Of a stretch of 64,000 nucleotides of DNA, positions 54,656 to 64,000 are shown one piece after another. The first letter of the stretch is position 1. Every line of letters starts with the position of its first letter. The notes beneath the pieces are model-generated. The model searched no databases. It was not told the DNA's origin and saw only the letters and a list, made by a program, of their open reading frames with translations. Both the position numbers and the translations under genes were made by a program. The DNA is from Cladopsammia gracilis (taxonomy: Eukaryota > Cnidaria > Anthozoa > Scleractinia > Dendrophylliidae): positions 1,632,001 to 1,696,000 of the forward strand of contig JAJGOT010000049.1 of assembly GCA_022457155.1 (NCBI GenBank), in the 5' to 3' direction.

Positions 54656-54910
54656 CCTTCCTAGGTACTTGGTGTATCCCTGATCATAATGTATGGTACT
54701 TCATGTATCCCTTATTGTAATGTATTTAGATATATTGCAGTGTAATTTACGGTCGGATTACAGTATCTAGGGTTGAAGCACTGATTTTAGTATTTAGGGT
54801 TAAACACTGATTCCAGTATTTCCAGTGTATCGTAAGGGTTAGTTCTTATATATGATCTGGGCTGGCAGCATATTATCATATATCCCTTAAAAATTACAAT
54901 TTCCGGCAGC
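54656..54910. other. No gene; short direct repeats
   Basis: AGTATTTAGGGTT and TGTATCCCT-type motifs are repeated two or three times (54665-54800), giving a degenerate local repeat. Confidence 0.45.
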
Positions 54911-54990
54911 TAGTCCTCGGTGGTACAGTGGATAGTGTGCATGGAGTAGATCATACGGCCCGGGTTCGATTCCCTATTCTGCTGTTTTTA
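54911..54990 (+). ncRNA. tRNA-like sequence with clear A and B boxes
   Basis: TGGTACAGTGG (54921-54931) fits the A-box and GGTTCGATTCC (54963-54973) is a consensus B-box, 32 bases downstream; TTTTT follows at 54985. The acceptor stem does not pair, so this is a tRNA-derived SINE head or a tRNA pseudogene rather than a working tRNA. Confidence 0.6.
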
Positions 54991-55065
54991 TCTTCTTTTT
55001 CTACTGAAATAAAAACTAAGTGTTTAAATACAAAATAATAAGGGATACACCAAGTACATACCGAG

Positions 55066-55120
55066 CCCTTCATTTCTTCCGCTGACCAAACGAAACGAAG
55101 GCTCTGGGGACGAGAATGTT
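55066..55120. mobile_element. CTCTGGGGACGAGAATG MITE fragment
   Basis: GAGCCCTTCATTTC and GAAGGCTCTGGGGACGAGAATG frame CCAAACGAAACG; this is the third piece of the family at 52349 and 54541. Confidence 0.55.
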
Positions 55121-55576
55121 TTTAACGCATCATCCAGGGTTCGTGTAGTCTCCTGCGCAGCCGTTACTTGTGCAGGATCAGGAGAGTTGCGTGACGACAC
55201 AAACAACGGCTGCATAGGAGACTACAATTCGCGAAAATAAAATTTTATCGCAAAAAGTTTTACGGGCCAATTTTATATGGTCAGTCTTAAAATGTGAGGT
55301 GATGTGAATCCCGAATAAAAGTCACTTATTGGAAGGGCCGTTGCAGTTTATTGTATGTTTTTTTTTTTCAATTTTTTTGGCTGGGTAGGTCTCTTGCAGA
55401 TCCTAAGTATACCGTTAGCAGCATTATCGTTGGCGGTCCTTTGCAGATTTTACTTTTATTTCATTTATTAGACGCAGTGGGTTGGGGGCTCCGTGGAGCA
55501 AGACGCCTAGGAGAGGGGATGGTCCATAGGTGTGCAGAATCTTTTTCAAGGGAGCCTTTGATTTATTTTTTATTTT
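55121..55576. other. No gene seen
   Basis: Contains part of the 136-codon frame 55351-55761, which I reject as coding because its second half is a minisatellite translation. Confidence 0.5.
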
Positions 55577-55740
55577 TAGTGGGTTCCAGGGTGTTTCGGT
55601 TAGGTTCCGACGGTATTCCGGGGTTTTCCGAGGTGTTCCGGGGTGTTCCGGGGGGTGTTCGGGGGGTGTTCCGGGGGTGTTCCGGGGGTGTTCCGGGTAG
55701 GTTCCGGTGTGTTCCGGGGTGTTCCGGGTCGATTCCTGGT
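55577..55740 (+). repeat. GGGGTGTTCC minisatellite
   Basis: Roughly fourteen units of GGTGTTCCGGGG (10-13 bases) with gradual variation. Both strands read through in several frames, producing glycine/valine- or proline-rich artefactual proteins. Confidence 0.92.
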
Positions 55741-55794
55741 TTTACAGACACCCAAAATTAAATGAAAAAAGTGATCGCTTTCAGGTTATTTTCG

Positions 55795-56010
55795 CCCGAG
55801 AAACATTCACTAGCGCAAGCGAAGCTCGCAAGAAACTTATCGCAAGACACGTTCATTGTTTACATCTTCATCGGCGGTGAATTTTTGCTCCCGAGGTTGT
55901 TTTGTTCCTCCAACTTCACGAAATAAAAATTCATGGAAGGCAAACAATTAATTGGGATTCCTATCACGCTTATATTTATTCCTTCGCTGTCCAGTGTTCA
56001 CTTTTTATTA
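55795..56010. repeat. Inverted partner of 47600-47815
   Basis: Reverse complement of that segment with about 80% apparent identity by eye; the shared part includes AAACTTATCGCAAGACAC and CGGCGGTGAATTTTTGC. Confidence 0.72.
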
Positions 56011-56760
56011 AACAAACGTTATGTATTCTAAATCTGAGGCGTTTGATTCGAGAATCGGAAAAATATAAACCGGCACGAAATTATGGGAAAAATCTAAGAG
56101 ATTTCGGAATGGCATGCACAGAACTGAAGGATTTTGCCCAATTCCTCGGCGATGGCGCTTTACCAGCATCTCATAATGAGGGAGCACTTCACTTCCAATA
56201 TGGAACTACTAGTTTTGTCTAATAATGATAGCCTACCGTTTCGTCCCAATCCAGGCATAAACTAGAGAGAAATAGCATCGACCATTCCAAAAGGACCATT
56301 ACATTAAGTAATGCTCCACATAAGAACGATAGCAAACTTCATTGTTCTGCGGCATTGGCTCTTTCCCACATAGAATATCTTTGATTTCAAGAATAGAGGA
56401 GGAGCTGATGGTTAATAATAATATTTCATAAAAAAATAAAGAAAATCCATTTGCGTCAAATAAATTTTAGGAAATGTTCGTGCTTAACCAATCAGAATAG
56501 CAGAAGACAATAGCTAATAATTTTGCTTCTTTGATGAAGTTCCCCAAATACAATATTTTTTAAAAGTTGCATGTTGTGCGATTGGGTCTCAAATTACTTG
56601 AAACCTTAAAAAAAAAATAGACAAAATGCACCTTGAACCTTAACTTTTTAGCGTTTTTTGAGTCTGGGCCAATGAGATCACTAGTTGTAACAATGAAAAA
56701 AGTTGACATTCCATCGTGCATTGCCGTTCAGCGCTATCCTTCTTATGCGGATCATTACTT
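56011..56760. other. No gene seen
   Basis: AT-rich anonymous DNA up to the PLE tail. The frame 55902-56222 overlaps the repeat and has no known motif. Confidence 0.5.
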
Positions 56761-56860
56761 AACATCTTGTACCTGAAGAAGGCTGGTCTGGCCAGCTGAA
56801 ATATTGTACGCAATAAAATATACGCTGTTTTCAGCTTTGCTTTAAAGTTTTATATTCAAT
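56761..56860 (+). mobile_element. Isolated PLE 3' tail with hammerhead-like motif
   Basis: CTGAAGA (56773-56779), stem GCTGG/CCAGC and GAAATATTG match the PLE tails at 18240-18275 and 19901-19925. The U-to-A change in CUGAUGA and the missing stem I make it a relic. It lies upstream of another PLE copy on the same strand. Confidence 0.6.
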
Positions 56861-56939
56861 TATTTTTGGCTGAAGCAGATCCTCAAGGATCCAGCGTACA
56901 AGTAGCGGGATTCTTGCCATTTAACCAGTTATTATAAAA

Positions 56940-57200
56940 GGCTTGGTTACTAATGAATGCCAATGATGGCATCGACCGTTAAAAATGGCATCGACCGTTT
57001 ACGAAAGGGAAATCAGCTCCGCCGCCAAGATACTCGCGCGATACCCCAAACAAGTGAGCCTGCTCGCAGGCTACGCCTGCCAGGGTTACCCGATTCTCAT
57101 GTAACCGGTTGGTTGAATTTTTCAAAGAAATAAGTGAAAAGTTAGTTCGGCCAGGGCAACTCGGAGGGAGGGTACCCGAGACCATATAAACAGGCCCTAA
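56940..57200. mobile_element. Composite MITE ending GGTCTCGGG.../TAGGGCCTG
   Basis: The right end, CCGAGACCATATAAACAGGC and CCTAA, is the complement of 39867-39895. The left part repeats GGCATCGACCGTT twice and matches 45480-45560 in inverted orientation, including CCGCCGCCAAGATACTCGCG. Blocks from two MITE families are therefore joined or nested. Confidence 0.6.
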
Positions 57201-57250
57201 GAATAGGTGTAAAATAACACGGCAAACTGATCCTTACGGCGGAGAAAAGA

Positions 57251-58019
57251 TTGAGGCAAGAAGTCAACAAGTCGTCACACATCGAAACAGAGGTTTATGT
57301 CAAGCCTACGAACACCGGGTTGTTGTTACACTATCATAGCCACGTAGATGAGAAATACAAGCACACTTTACTCAAAACAATGCTCGATAGAGCATACCGA
57401 CTATCGTCATCGTGGTCATTTTTTCACGAAGAATGTGATCGTTTGAGAGGCGTCTTCTTAAAGCTTAAGTACCCTCAAGTATTAATTGAGAGATCAATTA
57501 AGAAGTTTATCAACTCCAAACAGCTGGAAATTGTGGAAGCAAGAGATCCGGTCGACAGCACGAGAATCGTGATTCCCTTCAAAGATCAGTTCTCCGCCAA
57601 CATAGTTAAACGCAAACTACAAGAACTTAGCTCCAAAATAGGGCACTCTGTTGAGCCTGTATTCGTCAGCAAAAAGATCGATGAAGACCTTAAAGTGAGA
57701 GAAAAGAAACCACCCCTCGTCAATCAGCAACATGTAGTATATAAGTTCAAATGTGACTCTTGTGATAAGAGTTATATAGGTTTTACCTATAGACACCTAC
57801 ATGAAAAGATTGAAAAACACAAAGGCACTTCATCTAGTATAGGCAAACACTACCGCACGACGCACGATTTAACACCTAAGGACATTACAAAGACTTTAGT
57901 GTCTTGAAAAAGTGCCAAACTAAATTTTACTGCCTATTGTATGAAATGCTCCTGATTAGAGAGCACAAGCCATCTCTAAACAAACAGTCAGATTCCCTTA
58001 GGGCTAAGCTTTTTGTATA
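57251..58019 (+). pseudogene. Penelope-like element: RT thumb and GIY-YIG endonuclease
   Basis: Reading starts abruptly (TTG at 57251, 5' truncation). Residues 12-45 (TEVYVKPTNTGLLLHYHSHV...) are the end of the PLE palm/thumb, followed by an uninterrupted 218-codon frame. Near the end FKCDSCDKSYIGFTYRHLHE gives CxxC plus the nuclease GIY-YIG-like pattern (SYIGFTYR). At about 57895 a one-base shift breaks the frame; the other frame continues as KKCQTKFYCLLYEMLLIREH and HKPSLNKQSDSLRAKLFV and stops at 58019. It belongs to a different PLE lineage from 18863-19697, judging by sequence. Confidence 0.9.
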
Positions 58020-58074
58020 GAGTATGCAGATTTCCTTTCGCTTGTAAACGCGTCCTTTTTCTATCTTTCGCTTT

Positions 58075-58165
58075 CGCTTGATAATGGTGTCAGTACGCCA
58101 CCGAAACGTCGCGCTTATTATATTTTTAACCATCTGTATTTCCAAATACACTTTGATTAAGCTCC
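58075..58165 (+). mobile_element. PLE 3' tail with GAAACGTC motif
   Basis: TTGATAATGGTG...CCACCGAAACGTCGCGC follows the coding remnant by about 60 bases. GGTG/CACC can form stem II, and GAAAC-GTC matches the hammerhead 3' core and cleavage region; the 5' core (TTGATAA for CTGATGA) is degraded. Confidence 0.6.
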
Positions 58166-58439
58166 TTAAGAATAATAAAGTAAAATAAAAGATATATATT
58201 TTGTGCCTGATATTTCAGTTTGAACCACAAACCTTCGACGGGGGCTAAAATAAAAATGAGTATATACGTTAATATCGTTACGATTTAAAAAGTTTAAAAT
58301 ATGGAACCAAGAAAAATGATAGGTTACTACATTGACAGGTAAATAAAAAAGCGTCGTATGATAAACTGACAAATATGATAGTTGACTAAATAATGACAGG
58401 CAGTTTTGCTAAGATAACATAATTAGTCTTAATTATGGC
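58166..58439. other. No gene seen
   Basis: AT-rich sequence between the PLE and the CCCGGGCATTTG element. Confidence 0.5.
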
Positions 58440-59290
58440 TCCGTCAATTCCCGGGCATTTGTCGTTTTTTTTTTAAAAAGTTGCAAATGCCCCACGGTGG
58501 GGTCAGCTTATATGTACAAATCCCCACGGTGTAGCATCTGAAAGAGTGCAAATGCCCGACCCATGGGACAAGATCAAATTTTTTATTTCAATGATCATTG
58601 ATGGAAGCAATAATTGCTCACAAATAAATGGATCTTTATTCATGCTAGGAATTCTTTCGTTCTACCTCAGTATGACTTATTTCCGTTCTAAATATTTGTT
58701 TATGTTTCCGCAAAACTTTTGACTAATAATTTCCTGTCGATTCTCGTTAATTATTAATTTTGATTAAAATTATGCTTACGTTCAATCCACGGTTCAATTA
58801 CACGGTATAAAGGTCGCCGTTGATTGAAACGCTTTTTCAAGTGAAGTTGCTATTGAATTTTTAAATAGCCAGATTCTTCTGTTGCAACATATCATGATGG
58901 AAAGACACCAAGACCACGAATGTTGGCAAATAAGACGTCAACAAAAATTGAAAATTTGCAGTGATATAGATATTATCTTCTGTGGCACTTGAAAGGTAAG
59001 ACAATGGGCGGCCAGTTTTGAAAATTGTGTGAAACTTTAATATTTTTACTTGAAAAGTGCAGGACTGAAACGATATTTATCAACTCAGTTTTTATATTTT
59101 GATATTGGGGGCAATCAGAAAATTTAAAATAAACAACGAAGCATGTGCGAATTTTAATATTGTTTTGACAATGCCCCACCCCCGGGCTGACCTATTTTAG
59201 CAAACGCCCCACCCTTGGGAAGGAAAAGTTATAAAATGCCCGACAAATGCCCGGGGGGGGGGGGGGGGGGGGGGTGAGCGGGCTTGGAGC
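58440..59290. mobile_element. CCCGGGCATTTG element, compact copy
   Basis: Inverted ends with CCCGGGCATTTGTC at 58451 and GACAAATGCCCGGGGG at the right, followed by a 22-base G-run (59253-59274) and GTGAGCGGGCTTGGA. Subterminal blocks contain GCCCCAC repeats in both orientations. It is the uninterrupted equivalent of 24410-28446 and supplies empty sites for the MITE at 28185 (at about 58515) and for the 2.95-kb insertion (at about 59095). No coding frame; a non-autonomous element. Confidence 0.82.
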
Positions 59291-59295
59291 GGGCG

Positions 59296-59460
59296 AGTGT
59301 AGTTCATCGCGTTTATTTATACCCGAAGGTTCTGGTGTTTTTGCTTTATCGATGAGATGAGCTTCACGCGCTTTTCTGACAGAGTCTCTTATGTTTTTTA
59401 TAAGCTCGATGGGAATGAGTATGATATCATTGGCCTGGCTGGTTGAAGTCCCTGGGGGGA
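59296..59460 (-). pseudogene. PLE GIY-YIG C-terminal fragment
   Basis: Read leftward, IPPGTSTSQANDIILIPIEL, then RDSVRKAREAHLIDKAKT and NKRDEL near 59305. This is the same C-terminal region as 18863-18990 (ESYLIDRAKTLEPRGLNKRD) but diverged. The nuclease catalytic part is absent. Confidence 0.8.
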
Positions 59461-59913
59461 TATGCTTGCCTCCAAAGCGGTTTTAATTCCCACGAAATCG
59501 ACAAAAAGGGATGAAATCAAAACAGATATGATACTCACAGGTCCTCTTGGTTTATTGGCGTTACAGGCTTCTCGGTACAATCTCCAGGCGAAAATCACGG
59601 ATTTCAATTCACTATCAACTCACATTTACAATGGCTCAACGACGTATCGACTCACACTAATCACTAGGCGAATATATTTTTTTAAAACCAAAGATTGCGT
59701 GAAAACGGGCTAAATCCAAACATCTGATACTTGGCACATATCTTTCACACTTATTTATCACTGATTGTCACTTAGAATTGATTAAATTTCAATGTCATCC
59801 GTTTATCATGCATTCAAAGTCGAAGTCTCCGACACACTCCCAGGAGACTGGTAATGGTTAATCACGTCCGCTTTTAATTTACAAAACTTAAGATTGAAAT
59901 GTTCAAAGTTCAT
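59461..59913. other. No gene seen
   Basis: Anonymous sequence left of the MITE. If the BEL/Pao element once had a 3' LTR it should lie here or beyond, but I cannot identify one. Confidence 0.45.
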
Positions 59914-59921
59914 AGTTTAAA

Positions 59922-60355
59922 CCCGGGGGGGGAGGGGGGTACTCAACAAAGTTTTGTACGGGAATGCTCCGCCCCGAGGTTCAAACCCTTACCCTTTCAT
60001 ATACCGTTTTTGACAGAAAAGGTACCCCTTTCATATACCTTTCATTGAAAATGGTACCCCTTTCATATACCTTTCAATGAAAATGGTACCCCTTTCATAT
60101 AGCCTTTACGTGCGTCTGTTTGATATATTTTGAAACGCCCTTTTTATAAGACTTAAAAGGCAATTTTTCCTACCTTTTTTACGCCTCCACAGCGTGTTTT
60201 CGGTACCCTTTCCCATTCTTCGTGAAATCCCTACCCTTTTATATACTTCAACTCGTGAAATCACGACCCTTTCATATACCTCCAGCCTCAAAAAGTACCC
60301 CTTTCGGGCGGAGCATCCCCGTATAGCCCATTATAGGGAGTACCCCCGTCCCGGG
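59922..60355. mobile_element. CCCGGGGG-ended MITE with 8-bp duplication (copy 2)
   Basis: Same orientation and structure as 18329-18766. CCCGGG stands at both ends; AGTTTAAA lies at 59914-59921 and 60356-60363. The internal CTTTCATATACC units and GGGCGGAGCATCCCC are conserved. It inserted just beyond, or within, the last codons of the BEL/Pao polyprotein. Confidence 0.93.
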
Positions 60356-61569
60356 AGTTTAAATGTCACTGGATTCTTCATCATGTGTAATCTCTTGAAT
60401 TCTCTCGTTAGCAATAACTGCGGCAGCTCGTTTTGACCTGAACGATGGGACTGTAGGGTCCAGGATCGCCTTTGGGGCACTGTTAGCTGAAAATTCCAAT
60501 GGATAGAGGTGCTGTACAGCTCGTTCTATCACTCCCCTTCCAGCTCGTATTTTACCTGCACGTACTATCCCGTCTCGGCCAACAATCAGGCTATCCACAA
60601 TTCCCAATTTCCATAAGTTTCGATTCCACGACTCGTCCTGAATGATTCCCACGTCTCCGACTGAAGGGTGCGGGGTTTGTTCTCCACCGCTCTTGCTGTG
60701 TCGCTCTCTGACTCCGTTCATATTCTTTCGTCCATCTGGACCACATGACCTCCTTACATCGCTGCAGGTACTTGGCTCTTTTCCTTAGATCTAGCTCTTG
60801 TATGTGATAGGTGCTTAGCTCGGGGAGCTGGTTCGGCCGAAGGTGCAGCATAGAGCTCGGAGTTAGTACTGGCATATCAACATCTTCTTCCAGGTAATTC
60901 AGAGGGCGGTTGTTTATGGCAATTTCAACATCAAGTACGACATCTGATAATTCGCTCCAAGATGAGGTGCCATTCCCCACGGCTTTACGGAAGGCAGACT
61001 TGAACACGCCTATAAGCCTTTCAAACTGACCACCCCACCATGGTGCTCGGCTGAGGTTAAATCTCCAGGCAAAGTCATGCTGGGCAAGGTAGTGGTGTAA
61101 TTTCTCATCCTTTCTGACTTTGCTCATCCAATCAGCAGCGGCTTTAAACGTGCTTCCATTGTCGAAGTAGATCACGTTTGGGCGACCACGCCTAGCTATG
61201 AACCCTTTCAAACTCGTGAGAAACTTGTCCGTTTCTAGGCTTGGAAGGAGATCGAGATACACTCCTCTGGTAAGACTGCACGCGTAGAGAACCAGGTAAG
61301 CCTTCCCCTCGGTTTTCCGGCGTCAATCGATATTTAATGGGACCAGCGAAGTCAACTCCAATTGTCTGGTAGGGCGTCTCTCCTTGGGTGCGTGTGAGTG
61401 GCAAATTACCTGAAGGTGGTGACTGGTAAGCCCGAGCTTGGAATCTCTTGCAACCCCAACAGCTTTTGATTACCTTCTTTGTCAACCTTCTTAGGCGAGG
61501 GACCCAGTGGGTTTCTCTGACTTTGGCCATGGTAAGTGTAACTCCCCCGTGAAGGGTCGTAATAAACAC

Positions 61570-61826
61570 TTAATGACTGGCACAAGACAGTTTGAAAAAC
61601 GCGCCGAGCACTCGGTCCATCATAATCATGCCACCTTTTGTCACGGTCTGATCACGTGCGCTAGCGGGCAACAGTGCAATGTTACCCTCTGACGTCAAAA
61701 TTGTTGCCCGCTTTCGCAAATGTTGCCCGCTTAGCACAATTGGCGGGAAAAAGTTTGTTTGTTAGATGTCATGTGACGATGAATCAACCAATCAACGCGC
61801 GCGTTGTATTGAGAAAAACTCCAGCT
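61570..61826. mobile_element. Insertion in the BEL/Pao integrase region
   Basis: The polyprotein frame stops at QQVHLV (about 61828) and resumes at TLHGGVTLTMAK (about 61560), so about 257 bases are extra. The insert is AT/GC mixed, with repeated TTGCCCGCTT motifs. Its exact ends and target duplication are not clear. Confidence 0.65.
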
Positions 61827-63756
61827 ATATAACAAGATGCACTTGTTGAACGAACTTGTAGGTGAACAAGCTGTCATCAGGTAAGTAGATGGGGTATGCA
61901 CCAATGATTCTTCCTCTACACTCCAGTATTCCGCTATCGCTAGGCTGCAAATTTAATTGAAGCTTATCAGCTGGGACATTCTTCGAATTTCGGGCTTCAT
62001 TTTGGGTGCGTTTGGTCCACCAGGCTTCTTGGCGCTTTATTTCGTCTGTGGTCAATGGCCCTTTCATTCTTCTTGACTTAGGATTCCTGCAGTTGGCAAG
62101 AATCTGGCTATCCACGCACAAATGCGTAATGTTTTCCAGAGGTCGTGCTTCTCCGAAAGCTCACTGAATTCATCTTTCTTTGGTAGGGCTAAGGAAAGGA
62201 TTTCCTTTGTCACTTTAGCTTCCGCTCGAGACTCGAAGGAAGGCTTGGCTTGGGCTTAGGGTTGGCTTGGGGCCACTGATCTGGGTTGGATAACCATAGT
62301 GACGTACTAGTCACGGTTCCACCCCTACTTCCCAGGTCTGCTGGGTTCTGATCTGTTGGCACGTGGCGCCAGGCAATTCCTTGATGCTGCTGGATCTTTT
62401 GCACTCGGTTTGCAACGAACTGGCGGTATTCTCCACTTTCTTGAATCCAGTAGAGGGCGACTGTGCTGTCCAACCAACAGTGTACAACAGGATCACAACT
62501 TTGCAATGCATCACGAACGTTTACTGCCAGGTATGGCCGTCATGCCAGGTATGCATATGGCCTGCAACTAGCTCCAGTCTTGGAATAGTGAGGTTCTTCT
62601 TCGACAGTCGTGACTTAGAAGTGATGAGACCCTGAGTTGTTCCTGAATCTTGGCTGACCACAGCGTAGACCGCGGCGCAGATCCCTTTTGAGCTTGCATC
62701 TCCAAAGGCGTGGAGCTGGATAGAACTGATTGCTTCTCTGAATGGTGCAATTGTCCGCTTCACACTCACGAGTTCCGGAAGATCGAAACACCAGTTCTTC
62801 CAGCTCTTTTGCTTCCTCTCGCACATGTCTCGGAATATGAACTTGCCGCAAAGCGTCATGGGTGATACCAGCTCCAGCGGGTCATAGATTTTGGCTAGAT
62901 GCGAGAGAACTCCTCTCTTGGTTGTTTCTTCGTTTTGCTGCAGAAAACAAACGCTCAATGTGTCTGCATTTGGATCCCAAGGTAATCCCAGTAGCTTCGA
63001 TTCAGAAGTCTTGGTTCCTAGTTGTTGTTTGGCAAAGCTCTGTTCATTATGGTCTTCGGGTTTGGCATGTTGTTCCAGTTCAGCTGCATTGGATTTCCAT
63101 TTATGAGGGGTGAACTGAGCATCACTGAAGATTTCGGTGGCATTCTCTTTCTGCTGCTAGGTTTCTTTCACGGTTGGCGCACCGGAAATTAGATCGTCGA
63201 CGTAGAGGCTCTTTCTGATTTGAGCGACCAACACTGGCTCTCTCTCCTCCCATGCTTTTAAATGCTCTTGAATAACTCCTCCCAACAGGAATGGCGAGGA
63301 TGTAAGCCCAAACAGGGCCCTGGTAAATCGTAAAGTCTCTATTTCTGAGTGTTCTTTGAATTTCCAATGAAATCTAAGGGCGTCCCGCTCTTCTTCTTTA
63401 ATTCGCACTTGTAAAAAGGCTTTCTGCAGGTCTCCGGTTAGCAAAACAGGGTAGAAGCGAGCTCTGACTAAGACGCTCCATAACAGGTTCTGTAAGGGAG
63501 GTCCCGGCTTATCAACCTTGGATACTGTCACGCTCATATTGAAATCGCCAGTAATTGATGTCACGGTCACGTTATACATTTCGACTTTGGTTGTCATGGA
63601 GCCCAACATCATCTCGATTCGCTTTGTTTGGGTTTCAGCTGGCTTTTTATGCAAGGCGTTGATTAGCGGAGCAGAGGCGTATGAACTTCCAGCTCCGGTG
63701 TCCAGCAGGGCTTTCGTTTTAATTCCGTCAACGTTGAATAAAACCACCGAGTCTTG

Positions 63757-63845
63757 GTCGAGGGTCGAGTGTGGAGGGTAACATGTCGAGGGTCGAGGGT
63801 AACATGTCGAGGGTCGAGGGTACAAAGTCGAGGGTCGAGGGTAAT
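63757..63845 (+). repeat. GTCGAGGGTCGAGGGTAACAT minisatellite
   Basis: About four units of 22 bases lie at the 5' side of the protease segment; on the minus strand they encode the artefactual YPRPSTC repeats. They probably replaced the original gag-protease junction. Confidence 0.93.
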
Positions 63846-63900
63846 CTTTTTTTTTTCCTTTTTTTTCCCGGTTTTTTTTCCCATCTCGCAATCTTCATGT

Positions 63901-64000
63901 CTGTAAGACGTAGGTAACGTAGCTCGCGCGGTATAAATTTCGATCTGCGTGCAGCCAGCCGGTGAGTGAAATATGCTTTGTTTCAAGCGTGAAAAGTGAA
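63901..64000. other. Window edge, no gene seen
   Basis: A pyrimidine-rich run (63846-63885) and anonymous sequence; upstream parts of the BEL/Pao element (gag, 5' LTR) would be expected beyond the edge. Confidence 0.4.

Larger units (their letters stand above)
60361..63900 (-). pseudogene. Decayed BEL/Pao retrotransposon pol (protease, RT, RNase H, integrase)
   Basis: Domains in minus-strand order: aspartic protease (LLDTGAGSSYAS, about 63690), joined by an internal deletion to RT (TGDLQKAFLQVRIKEEERDA about 63420, SLYVDDLISG about 63190); RNase H (HAFGDASSKGICAAVYAV about 62690, NPADLGSRGG about 62330); zinc-binding integrase N-terminus (CWGCKRF about 61455); integrase core (GVDFAGPIKY about 61345, VIYFDNGSTFK about 61160, PWWGGQFERLIG about 61025) and a DUF5641-like end (SVGDVGIIQDESWNRN about 60640). 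Disruptions: TAG at about 63157, a local duplication near 62535, a shift near 62110, an insertion (61570-61826) and shifts near 61270 and 60715. LTRs were not found. Confidence 0.9.

Noticed and set aside
55351..55761. 136-codon frame with regular glycine/valine pattern
   Set aside because: The second half is translation of the GGGGTGTTCC minisatellite and the first half has no homology that I can see.
63663..63986. 107-codon frame with LDPRHVTLDPRH repeats as a repetitive protein
   Set aside because: It is another frame of the GTCGAGGGTCGAGGGTAACAT minisatellite; the protease frame is the one with family motifs.

Overview
This is a eukaryotic, non-coding, transposon-dense window. I see no intact host protein-coding gene, rRNA gene or convincing functional tRNA in 64 kb. 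Almost every recognisable coding segment is a decayed transposon protein: Penelope-like elements (PLE), a tyrosine-recombinase (DIRS/PAT/Ngaro-type) retrotransposon, an L1-like LINE and a BEL/Pao LTR retrotransposon. Around them lie many palindromic (foldback/MITE) DNA elements. The mixture (PLEs with GIY-YIG ends, YR retrotransposons, BEL/Pao, CpG-rich foldback MITEs, poly-G-edged MITEs) suggests an invertebrate metazoan, most likely an anthozoan cnidarian such as a stony coral. That assignment is inference from memory of similar repeats, not from a search.

Layout. 1-2.6 kb: a hAT-like MITE and a copy of a dispersed repeat (R1) carrying a foldback MITE. 2.6-5.4 kb: a foldback element with a second one (83-bp terminal inverted repeats, 9-bp target duplication) nested inside. 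5.4-11.5 kb: a foldback element with arms of about 0.8 kb, whose left arm is interrupted twice, once by a 2.7-kb element built of a TA microsatellite plus a 409-bp tandem repeat, and once by a 1.7-kb GGGGCCC-ended element. 12.2-18.2 kb: two inverted-repeat elements, an unidentified ORF, a minisatellite and an inverted copy of R1. 18.2-20.0 kb: head-to-head PLE copies with a MITE inserted. 21.66-31.87 kb: a deleted YR retrotransposon with split direct repeats, whose first repeat is split by an 8.1-kb TTAA-flanked foldback element that itself contains a CCCGGGCATTTG element, a further insertion, a second TTAA-flanked foldback and a Harbinger-like MITE. 32-35.4 kb: a repeat (R2), a MITE, a decayed L1-like LINE and a PLE tail. 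35.6-39.1 kb: R1 fragment, PLE fragments and a 1-kb element with 9-bp duplication. 39-56 kb: mostly anonymous AT-rich DNA with MITEs, R2 copies, minisatellites, tRNA-like promoter heads and a single-unit copy of the 409-bp repeat element. 56.7-59.5 kb: PLE fragments and a second CCCGGGCATTTG element. 59.9-64 kb: a hAT-like MITE and a decayed BEL/Pao element on the minus strand.

The strongest observations are empty sites: several insertions can be compared with an uninterrupted copy of the same host repeat within this window, so their ends and target duplications can be read directly (TAA, TTAA, 8-bp and 9-bp). Together they allow the order of insertions to be reconstructed. No gene set here works as a host pathway; the functional relationships are those of autonomous element remnants and the non-autonomous elements they may once have mobilised.
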